A DNA stretch of 64,000 bases, from NCBI GenBank assembly GCA_963808815.1, contig CAWEGI010000004.1:109527-173526 (forward strand). The letters run 5' to 3'. Each line of letters begins with the position of its first letter. Position 1 is the stretch's first letter. This document shows, piece by piece, positions 17,897 to 26,538 of this stretch. The notes below the pieces were generated by a model. That model did not search any database, had not been told where the DNA came from, and saw only the letters and a list, made by a program, of their open reading frames with translations. This DNA is from DATBLE01 sp963808815. GTDB lineage: Bacteria; Actinomycetota; Thermoleophilia; Gaiellales; Gaiellaceae. The position numbers were made by a program, and so were the translations under genes.

Positions 17897-20800
17897 CTAA
17901 GCGGACGTCAGCGGGTGCACTTGCCGCAGGGCCTCCGCCAGCGCCTCGGGGCGGATCGGCTTCGCGACGTAGTCGTCCATGCCGGCCGCGAAGCAGGCCT
18001 CCCGGTCCTCCTGCATGCGCGTTCGCGGTCATCGCGACGACCCGTGGTCGCTCTCCGGCCGGCCAGCGCTCGTGGATCCGGCGGGTCGTGTCGAGTCCGT
18101 CGAGCTCGGGCATCTGGACGTCCATCAGCACGACGTCGTAACGCTCCTGCTCGAGCGCGGTCAACGCCTCGCGCCCGTTCCCGACGACGTCGGCGCGGTA
18201 TCCGAGCTTCGCCAAGCAGCGCCAGTGCGACCTTCTGGTTCACAGCGCTGTCCTCGGCGAGGAGGATCCGCAGGGGCGACACCTCCCTGGCCCCGTCTTC
18301 GGCCGGCGGGGTCTCCCGGCCGTCGTCCCGGTCGGCGAACACTCGCATCAGCGCGTCGTACAGCTGAGATGCCTTCAGCGGCTTCGCCAGCTGGGCGGCG
18401 AAGCCGTCCGCCTCGCGTGCCTGCGGCAGCCGCCCGAGTGAGGTGACGAGCAGGAGCGGCAGCTCCTGGGCGCTGCGGTGCCGCTGGATTTCGCGCGCCA
18501 GCTCGCGCCCGTCCATCTCCGGCATGACCAGGTCCAGGACCGCGACGTCGAAGTGCTCGCCCGCCTCGATCAGCGCCAGCGCCTCGGACGGGCTCTCGAA
18601 CGCCACGGCCTCCATCCCCCACGACTGCGCCTGCCGGCTGATGATCTCCCGGTTCGTGGCGTTGTCGTCGACGATCAGCAGGCGCTTCCCGGCGAGCTGG
18701 GGCTGGCTGCCGTCGAACGGGGCTCGCGTCGGCGCCTCGGCCTCGGCGGCGGTGAACTCGATGTGGAAGACCGACCCGTTGCCTTCCTCGCTCTCGACCC
18801 ACAGCCTGCCGCCCATCAGCTCGACCAGGCGCTTCGAGATCGCGAGGCCGAGGCCCGTGCCTCCGTAGCGGCGCGTGGTCGAGGCGTCGCCCTGGCTGAA
18901 CGACTCGAACAGATGATCGATTCGATCCGGCGGGATCCCGATGCCAGTGTCCCGAACCGTCAGATGCACGCGAAACCAGCCCGGTTTCGCCGGTTCGGCG
19001 TCGAGGTCGACGACGACCTCTCCCTGCGTCCGTGAACTTGACCGCGTTCGAGAGCAGGTTGAGCAGCACCTGGCGCAGGCGCGCCGCGTCGCCGCTGATC
19101 GCCGCCGGGACGCCCTCGCCGACCAGCGCGCCGATCTCCAGGCTCTTCTCGGCCGCGCGCGGCGCGACGATGTCGAGCGCCTCCTCGACGCACACCCGGA
19201 GGTCGAACGGCTCGCGCTCGAGCTCGAGCTTGCCCGGCCTCGATCTTCGAGTAGTCGAGGATGTCGTCGATCACGTGCAGGAGCGCGTCGCCGCTGGAGC
19301 CGACGACTTCGGCGAACTCGCGCTGCTCCGGCGTGAGCTCGGTGCCGAGGAGCAGCCCGGTCATCCCGATCACCGCGTTCATCGGCGTCCGGATCTCGTG
19401 GCTCATCGTCGCCAGGAACGCGCTCTTCGCCTGGGTGGCCGCCTCCGCCTCCTCGCGGGCCTGCTGGAGCTCGCTGATGTCGTGGTAGATCCCGAGGAAG
19501 CCCACGCGCTCGCCGTCGACCGTGAGGGGAACGAGCATCAGCTCGACGTCGACCAGCGTGCCGTCCTTGCGGGCGCGCCGGGTGATGCGGTGCGCCCGTC
19601 CGACGGCCACCGCCTCCTCGGTGGTCTCGCGGCCCTCCTCGCGATGCGCCTCGTCGAACACGAGGTAGTCGATCGGGCGACCGATCGCCTCCTCCGGCGA
19701 GTAGCCGAACAGCTCTTCGGCGGCCGGGTTCCAGCCGGTGACCCGCTCCTCCGCGTCCATCTCGATCACCGCCACCGGGCTGATCCCGACCAGCGACTCG
19801 AAGTACTGCTTCTGGCGCGCGATCTCCGCGAACAACCGCGCGTTCACGATCGCGACTCCGACGTTTGCCGCGAGCGTCGCGAGTAGTCGCGTGTCCGCCT
19901 CGCCGTACCGCCCTTCCTCGCGGGTGCTCTGGACGCTGATCACCCCGATTGCGCGGTCGCCGGCCCAGATCGGCACGCCGAGGTACGACTTCGCACGGAG
20001 TCCCGACGACCGGCCGGTCGTCCGCAGTGGCGGTGTTGTGCAGGAGCGGCTCGCCCGATTCGATGATCTGCGAGGTCAGGCCCTCGCCGAACGGCATCGG
20101 CGGCTCGACGACGTGCTCGCCGAGCTCCCAGTTGTAGGGGAACTCGATCACCCCGGCCGCCTCGTCGTGCAGGGCGACGTAGGCGATGTCGGCATCGAAC
20201 GTCTCGCGGACACGCTCGCCGACGAGGTCGATCAGCGCGTCGAGGTCGAGCTGGCTGGCGAGCGCCTGGCCGACGCTGTTCACGGTCCCGAGCTCGGCGA
20301 CGCGCTGCCGCGTCTCGTGGATCAGCTGAGCGTTCTCGAGCGCGACGCCCAGGCTGCCGGCGATCGTCGCGAGCAGCTGCTGGTCCGACGGGCTGAACGC
20401 GTGCTCGCGGTCGAGGTTCTGGACGGAGATCGCGCCCGTCGCCCGTCCTCCGACCACGAGCGGCTGGAAGATCGCCGAGCCGTTCGAGGGCTCGCCCGCG
20501 ACGGCCGCCGGGTTGCCGTACTCGACCAGCGCCGCATCCATGTTCTCGTGGACGGCGAGCGGCTCGCGTGTATCCATCACGTGCTTGCGGAAGCCCATCA
20601 CCGGGAAGGTGACGTTCGGGAAGTGGACGCCGCGCTCGATCTGGTAGACGAAGCGCATGAGTCCGGCGTCCGCGTCGTGGATCGCGATGTCGACGACCTG
20701 CGCGTCGAAGACTTCGCGCAGCTTCTCGCCGACGAGGTCGTAGATCGCCTGGGGGTCGAGCTCGCCCGCGATCGACTCCTGGACGCTGTTGATCACCGCG

Positions 20801-23399
20801 AGCTCGGCGACCCGCTGCCTCGTCTCGTGCACCAGGCGCGCGTTCTCGAGCGCCACGCTCAGGCTTCCGGCGATGGTGCCGAGGAGCTGGACGTCGGACT
20901 CGCTGAACGCGTGCTCCCGGTCGAGGTTCTGGAGCGAGATCCAGCCCTTGCCCTTGCCGGCGACCACAAGCGGCATCCAGAGGGCTGATCGAGGCTTCTC
21001 CCCCTCGTCCACCTGCCCACCGAGTCGTGCCAGCTCATCGTCCGTCAAGTCATTGACGAGCAACTGCTCTTGACGCTCGAGCAGCTCCCGGCGGAACCCG
21101 ATCACGGGAACCGGAGTGGTACTCAGCCGCTGGCCGCGCTCGATCGTGTACGGGAAGTGGATCAGGCCGTCGGTCTCGTCCAGCACGGCGATGGCGACGA
21201 CCTGTGCGTCGAAGACGTCGCGGATCTTGTCCCGACGACGTCGTAGATCGCCTGCAGCTCGAGCTCGCCCGCGAGCGCGTCCTGGACGCTGTTGATCAGG
21301 GCGAGCTCGGCGTTCCGCTGGCGCGTCTCCTCGACGAGGCGCGCGTTCTCGAGAGCGACGCTCAGACTGCCGGCAGAGAGTGACGAGGAGGCGCTGGTCG
21401 GGATCGGTGAAGGCGTGCTTCGCGGTCGAGGTTCTGCAGCGAGACGACGCCGGTCGCCTTTCCGCCTGCGATCAGCGGGCACGAAGAACGCCGACTTGAC
21501 CGGCTCGCCGCTCAGCACGTAAGGGTTGCCGTAGCGCTCGGCGACTTCAGGCGTGCTCACGGCGATCAGCAGTGGCTCGCGGGTCTCGATCACGTGCTTG
21601 CGGAAGCCGATCAGCGGAATCGGCTCCTCCTCGAGCCGCCGGCCGCGCTCGATCACGTACGGGAAGGTGAGGAGGCCCGCCGTGTCGTCGTAGACCGAGA
21701 TGCTGACCACCTGGGCGTCGAAGACCTCCTGCAGCTTGTCGCCGACGAGGTCGTAGATCGCTTGGGGGTCGAGCTCGCCGGCGATCGCCCGCTGGACGCT
21801 GTTGATCAGCGCAAGCTCGGCATTTCGTTGCCGGGTCTCGTGGACGAGGCGCGCGTTCTCGAGCGCGACGCTGAGGCTGCCGGTGAGCGTCGTCAGCAGA
21901 CGGACGTCGCTCTCGGAGAACGCGTTCGTCCTGTCGAGGTTCTGGAGCGAGATGCGCCCTCGGACGTCCTCGCCGGAGAACAGAGGGGCGGCGAGCACCG
22001 ACAGGGCAGGCTCGCCCTGAATCACACCCGAGACTTCCCCGCGTTCTCGATCCCAGGCCGGAAGATCGTTGATCAGCACCGGAGCCTTCGTCTCCAGGAG
22101 CCGCTGCGTCGTCGACGAGGTGCTGATCGGGGAGGGCTCGTCCGGGTACCTGACTCCGCGCTCGATCGCGTACGGGAAGTGGATGAGTCCCGAGGCCTCG
22201 TCGAAGATGCCGATGTCGACGACCTGGGCGTCGAAGATCTCCTGGATCTTGTCGCCGACGACGTCGTAGATCGCCTGGAGTTCGAGCTCTCCGGCGAGCG
22301 CCTCCTGGACGCTGTTGATCAGCGCGAGCTCGGCATTCCGCTGGCGGGTCTCGTGGACGAGGCGCGCGTTCTCGAGCGCGACGCTGAGGCTGCCGGCGAG
22401 CGTGGTCAGCAGCCGCTGGTCGGCGTCTGTGAAGGCGTGCTCGCGGTCGAGGTTCTGGAGGGAGATGACGCCGGTGGCCCGGCGGCCGACCACCAGTGGG
22501 ACGAAGAGCGCGGACCTCACCGGCTCGCCGGAGAGGATGAACGGGTTGCCGTAGCGCTCGGCCACCTCCGGCGTGCTCTCGGCGATCATCAGCGGCTCGC
22601 GGGTCTCCATCGCGTGCTTGCGGAAGCCGATCAGCTCGATCGGCTCGTCCGGGAAGCGAACGCCGCGCTCGATCGTGTACGGGAAGTGGATCAGGCCCGC
22701 CGCCTCGTCGTAGATGCCGATGTCGACGACCTGGGCGTCGAAGACCTCCTGGATCTTGTCGCCGACGACGTCGTAGATGGCCTGGAGCTCGAGCTCGCCG
22801 GCGAGCGCCGCCTGGACGCTGTTGATCAGCGCGAGCTCGGCGTTCCGCTGCCGGGTCTCCTCGATCGCGCGGGCGCGGGAGAGCGCTGCGCCGACGTGCT
22901 GGCCGACGAACGCGAGCAGGTCGCGGTCGCGCTCGTCGTACTGGTGCTCCGCCGTGTACGACTGGACGACGAGGACGCCGACGGTCCGGTCCTCGGACCG
23001 GAGGGGCACGCCCAGCCAGGAGGAATCGTCGTTTGCGAAGCCGACGATCTCGATCTCCCCCTGCTCGATGAGTTCGAGCGCGCGAGCGCGGGGAATGAGC
23101 TGTGGCTGTCCGGTCCGCAGCACGTATGCGGTCGTCCCCCGAGCATCGCCCTCCCCGAACGCATCCCACTTGTTCGGGTCGGGAACGTCCAGGTCCAGCT
23201 CGTCGACGTAGTAGGGCCAGTTGATCAGCTGCCGCTCCTCGTCGTACAGCGCGATGAAGAAGTTCTCCGCGTACATCAGCTCGCCGACGATCGCGTGCAC
23301 CGCCGCGTAGAACTCCTGCATGTCCTGGGCCGCGCCCGCGAGCTCGGCGATTCGGTAGAGCGCGTCCTGAACCTTCGCGGCGTCCCGGGTCTCGGTCAT
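17897..23399 (-). CDS. Giant hybrid histidine kinase: seven GAF, PAS, HisKA, HATPase, two receivers (frame-disrupted)
   Basis: Roughly 1830 residues. One divergent GAF domain (residues 1-180) is followed by six near-identical GAF units of about 170 residues, each introduced by a coiled ETRQRNAELALINSVQ-type linker. Then come a PAS domain (SPVAVIEMDAEERVTGWNPAA), HisKA with MSHEIRTPMNAVIG, HATPase (DTGIGIP, GGTGLGLAISKRL), a first receiver (LIVDDNATNREI, DLVMPEMDG) and a second receiver (VVLMDVQMPELDG). There is no membrane span, so it is a cytosolic sensor. About nine single-base breaks occur (e.g. near 21480, 21420, 21380, 21230, 20006, 19235, 19030, 18215, 18018). It starts at ATG in a 4-bp overlap with the receiver-cyclase gene, forming a phosphorelay operon with the Hpt protein. 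Confidence 0.85.
20275..22850 (-). repeat. Tandem in-gene repeat encoding six GAF units
   Basis: The linker sequence encoding INSVQ recurs at about 20275, 20785, 21290, 21797, 22312 and 22817, a spacing of 505-515 bp. Similarity is visible at the DNA level as well as in protein, most strongly among the four copies 21290-22817, which suggests recent duplication or gene conversion. Such an array can expand or contract by recombination and is hard to assemble. Confidence 0.8.
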
Positions 23400-24424
23400 G
23401 CCACCGAGTAGACGTTGACCGGCTGTGTCTTCCCCTTGAGCAGCAGCTCGCCCTGCGGCTCGAGCTGGATCTCGCCGTTCAGCCCGTCGCGCGTGTTCTC
23501 GTCGATCAGGATCGGTCGCTCGACCACCTTCGTGTGCGCCTCGAGCCGCGCCGCAAGGTTGACCGTGTCTCCGACGCAGGTGTAGGTCGCGCGCTGCTGC
23601 GTCCCGGTGTAGCCGGCGATCACCTGGCCCGATGCGATCCCGACCCCGATCTCGATCTGAACCTTCCCGAGCGCCGCCTGCTCCTGGTCGAAGAGCTCGA
23701 CGAGCTCGACCATCTGGCGGGCGGCGCGCACGGCGCGCAGGCGGAAGTCCGGAGTCGGGCTCGGCGCGCCGAAGATCGCCATCAGCCCGTCGCCGACCAT
23801 CTGGTTAACCACCCCGCCCTCACCGCCGATCGCATCCATCATCAGCGTGTAGTAGTCGTTCAGCAGCTCGATCGTCGCCGCGGGGCCCTCGGTCTCCGCG
23901 ATCGCGGTGAACGAGCGGATGTCGCAGAACAGCGCGGCAGCTTCCACGAACTTGCCGCCGAGGGAAAATCCCGACGTCAGCAGGTCCTCGGCGACCTCGC
24001 GGGTGGCGAACTTGCTGATCAGCTCACGCTGCTGGTCGCGCAGGCGCTTCTTCTCGAGGCTCGACTGGACACGGGCCCTGAGCAGCACCGCGTTGATCGG
24101 CTTGGTCAGGTAGTCCTCGGCGCCCATCTCGATGCACTTGACGACGCTGTCGAGCTCGTCGAGCGCCGTGGTGATGATCACCGGGAGGTCGCGAAGGTGC
24201 GGATCGTCCTTCATCTCGGCCAGCACCTGGTAGCCGTCGACCTCGGGCATCAGGACGTCGAGCAGCATCAGGTCGAACTGACTCCCGCGGAGCAGGTCGA
24301 GCGCCTCGCGGCCGTGCTCCGCGAACTCGATGCTGTGGCCCTGCTCCTCCAGCCCCCGGCCGAGCAGCAGCTGGTTCACCCGGTTGTCGTCGACGACGAG
24401 GATCCGACCCGCGGCGGCGCTCAT
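23396..24424 (-). CDS. Response regulator with class III nucleotide cyclase output
   Basis: A 342-residue two-domain protein. Residues 1-125 are a receiver (ILVVDDNRVNQ, phosphoacceptor in LMLLDVLMPEVDG, YLTKPI lysine). Residues 160-340 are a class III adenylate/guanylate cyclase with the metal aspartates in LFCDIRSFTAI and VGDGLMAIFG and the CVGDTVNLAARLE motif. It would make cAMP (or cGMP) in response to phosphorylation. ATG start; 4-bp overlaps with the Hpt gene upstream and the hybrid kinase downstream place all three in one operon. Substrate (ATP or GTP) is not certain from sequence. Confidence 0.9.
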   Translation of the reverse strand: MSAAAGRILVVDDNRVNQLLLGRGLEEQGHSIEFAEHGREALDLLRGSQFDLMLLDVLMPEVDGYQVLAEMKDDPHLRDLPVIITTALDELDSVVKCIEMGAEDYLTKPINAVLLRARVQSSLEKKRLRDQQRELISKFATREVAEDLLTSGFSLGGKFVEAAALFCDIRSFTAIAETEGPAATIELLNDYYTLMMDAIGGEGGVVNQMVGDGLMAIFGAPSPTPDFRLRAVRAARQMVELVELFDQEQAALGKVQIEIGVGIASGQVIAGYTGTQQRATYTCVGDTVNLAARLEAHTKVVERPILIDENTRDGLNGEIQLEPQGELLLKGKTQPVNVYSVA

Positions 24425-24738
24425 CGCCGCAGCTCCTCGGCGACGGCCGCGTACTCGCTCTCGATCCGGCCGGCGAGTTCGGACGCGCCGGTGAGGTCGC
24501 CGGTTTGCGCCTGCAGCTCGAGCTCTCGGCAGAGTTCCGAAAAACGCGTCGCTCCGAACGTGGCGCCGTTGGACTTCAGCGTGTGAGCTGCGCGCCGCAC
24601 CTCGTCGGCGTCGGTCCCGTGGAGGGCCTGGAGCTGGGCGGGCGTCTCGTTCAGGAACGTGTCGACGAGGTCGGCGACGAAGTCGTCTCCTCCGATCTCG
24701 CGGAGCGCGTCGAGGGCGCTCTGGTCGAGCTCGCTCAT
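24421..24738 (-). CDS. Histidine phosphotransfer (Hpt) domain protein
   Basis: A 105-residue single-domain protein starting at ATG 24738 (MSELDQSALDALREIGG). The phosphorylatable histidine lies in AAHTLKSNGATFGA, and the LCRELELQAQTGDL helix follows, as in Hpt four-helix bundles. It would shuttle phosphoryl groups between the receivers of the hybrid kinase and the receiver-cyclase encoded directly downstream, to which it is coupled by an ATGA overlap. A reading frame extends further upstream, but the extra residues are low-complexity, and the ATG at 24738 gives the normal family N terminus. Confidence 0.85.
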   Translation of the reverse strand: MSELDQSALDALREIGGDDFVADLVDTFLNETPAQLQALHGTDADEVRRAAHTLKSNGATFGATRFSELCRELELQAQTGDLTGASELAGRIESEYAAVAEELRR

Positions 24739-24811
24739 GAAGACCCCGGAAATTCCTGCATCCAGGGGAGAATGTAAACCGGTCGGACGGCGAAGGATAG
24801 TGTCAGCCGGA

Positions 24812-25747
24812 GTGGAACCCGTGGTCGTTCTCTCAGGTGGCGTTGGCGGCGCCCGTTTCGTCCGCGGCCTCGTCGACCTGGTCGGCCCCGGCTCGGTGAC
24901 CGTGATCGGCAACGTCGGCGACGACGACGAGTTCTACGGCCTGCACGTCTCTCCCGATCTCGACAGCCTGGTGTACGCGCTCGCCGGTCTCAACGACGAA
25001 CGGCGCGGCTGGGGCCGCCGCGGGGAGACCTGGAGCGCGCGCGAGACCGCCGAGGCGCTCGGCGACGACGAGACCTGGTTCCAGCTCGGCGACCGCGACC
25101 TCGGGCTCCACCTCGTCCGGACGAAGGCGCTGCGCGCCGGCGAGCCGCTGTCGGCGGTGACGGCGCGGATCGCGGCGTCGCTCGGCGTCGACGTGCGGAT
25201 CCTGCCCGCCACCGACCATCGCCTGCGGACGATCGTCGAGACGCCCGGCGGCGCACGTTCGCTTCAGGACTGGTTCGTCAGGCGACGGGCCAGGGACCGG
25301 GTCGAGGGCATCCGCTTCGAGGGCGCCGCCTTCGCCAAGCCGGCCCCCGGCGTTGCGAAGGCAATCGAAGAGGCAGCGCACGTCGTGATCGCGCCCAGCA
25401 ATCCCTACATCAGCATCTGGCCAATCCTCGCCGTCCGCTCGATCCGCGCGGGCATCGAGCGGACGCGCGCTCCGGTGGTGGCCGTCAGCCCGATCGTCGG
25501 CGGCAAGGCGGTGAAGGGCCCGGCCGACCGGATGCTGCGGCGGCTGGCGGGCGGTACCTCGCCCGCGGACGTCGCGGGCTGCTACGCAGGACTGATCGAC
25601 GCGCTGGTCGTCGACCGGGCGGACGCGGACGGGGCCGCGGCGGTCGAGCGGCTCGGCATCCGGCCGCACGTCACGGCAACGCTGATGCGCGACCGCCGGG
25701 CAGCCCGGCGGCTGGCCGAGGCCGTCCTCGAGGCGGCACGCGCGTGA
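24812..25747 (+). CDS. cofD: Phospholactate/phosphoenolpyruvate transferase of F420 synthesis
   Basis: CofD (FbiA) joins the phosphoester activated by CofC to FO to make (dehydro-)F420-0. The glycine-rich VVLSGGVGGARFVRGL loop is at the N terminus, followed by NVGDDDEFYGLHVSPDLD, GDRDLGLHLVRT and APSNPYISIWPIL, all diagnostic of the family. About 310 residues, the normal length. I choose GTG 24812 because it gives the standard short N terminus; GTG at 24800 is an in-frame alternative. A TAGTGT hexamer at 24798-24803 may be the -10. It is coupled to cofE by a GTGA overlap. Confidence 0.92.
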   Translation: MEPVVVLSGGVGGARFVRGLVDLVGPGSVTVIGNVGDDDEFYGLHVSPDLDSLVYALAGLNDERRGWGRRGETWSARETAEALGDDETWFQLGDRDLGLHLVRTKALRAGEPLSAVTARIAASLGVDVRILPATDHRLRTIVETPGGARSLQDWFVRRRARDRVEGIRFEGAAFAKPAPGVAKAIEEAAHVVIAPSNPYISIWPILAVRSIRAGIERTRAPVVAVSPIVGGKAVKGPADRMLRRLAGGTSPADVAGCYAGLIDALVVDRADADGAAAVERLGIRPHVTATLMRDRRAARRLAEAVLEAARA

Positions 25748-26469
25748 TCGAGGTCCTGCCGGTCGAGGGGCTCCCCGAGATCGCCGAGGGCGACGATCTC
25801 GCGTCGCTGATCGCGGCTGCGGTGGAGCTGCGCGACGGCGACGTCGTCTGCGTCGCCCAGAAGGTGGTCTCGAAGGCCGAGGGGCGCGTCGTCCGCCTGG
25901 ACGAGGTCGAGCCGTCGGACGAGGCCCGGCGGCTCGCCGGCTCCGACGGCGACCCGCGGCGGCTCGAGGTCGTCCTCCGCGAGTCCGCCCGCGTCGTCCG
26001 CAGCCGGCCGCCGCTCGTGATCGCCGAGACCATCCACGGGTTCGTCTGCGCGTCGGCCGGCGTCGACGCCTCGAATGCGCCCGCGCCGGACACGGTCGTC
26101 CTGCTCCCCGAGGATCCCGATGCCTCTGCGGCGCTGCTCAGAGCGGGCCTCGAGGAGGCGACCGGGCGCTCGCTGGGGGTGCTCGTCACCGATACGTTCG
26201 GGCGCTCGTGGCGTCTCGGGATCACGAACGTGGCAATCGGCGCGGCCGGAGTCGAGGTTCTCCGCGACCTCCGCGGCGTCTACGATCCGGCCGGCTTCGA
26301 GCTGCACTCGACCGTGATCGCGATCGCCGACGAGATCGCCGCAGCGGCCGAGCTGGTGATGGGAAAGACGGCCAGGATCCCGGCCGCGGTCGTCCGTGGC
26401 GTCGACGCACGAGGATCCGGGACGGGTTCCGAGCTGGTGATGCCGGCCGCCCACGACCTCTTCCGCTGA
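25744..26469 (+). CDS. cofE: F420-0:gamma-glutamyl ligase
   Basis: CofE (N-terminal part of FbiB in mycobacteria) adds gamma-linked glutamates to F420-0 using GTP. The 241-residue protein contains VCVAQKVVSKAEGRVV near residue 36, DTFGRSWRLGITNVAIG near 155 and ELVMGKTARIPAAVVRGV near 205, which are the family's nucleotide- and metal-binding stretches. Unlike mycobacterial FbiB there is no C-terminal nitroreductase-like FMN domain, so dehydro-F420 reduction must be done elsewhere if it occurs. GTG start, overlapping the cofD stop. Confidence 0.92.
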   Translation: MIEVLPVEGLPEIAEGDDLASLIAAAVELRDGDVVCVAQKVVSKAEGRVVRLDEVEPSDEARRLAGSDGDPRRLEVVLRESARVVRSRPPLVIAETIHGFVCASAGVDASNAPAPDTVVLLPEDPDASAALLRAGLEEATGRSLGVLVTDTFGRSWRLGITNVAIGAAGVEVLRDLRGVYDPAGFELHSTVIAIADEIAAAAELVMGKTARIPAAVVRGVDARGSGTGSELVMPAAHDLFR

Positions 26470-26538
26470 TCGCGGTCGCCGCCATTCCCCCGAACGGGGC
26501 GCCGCCGGCGAAGCCGGATTGCCGATAACGAAAGCACT

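Noticed and set aside
24739..24912. Extended N terminus for the Hpt protein
   Set aside because: The upstream residues are proline/threonine-rich and unlike any Hpt protein, and would overlap the start of cofD; ATG 24738 gives the normal family start.
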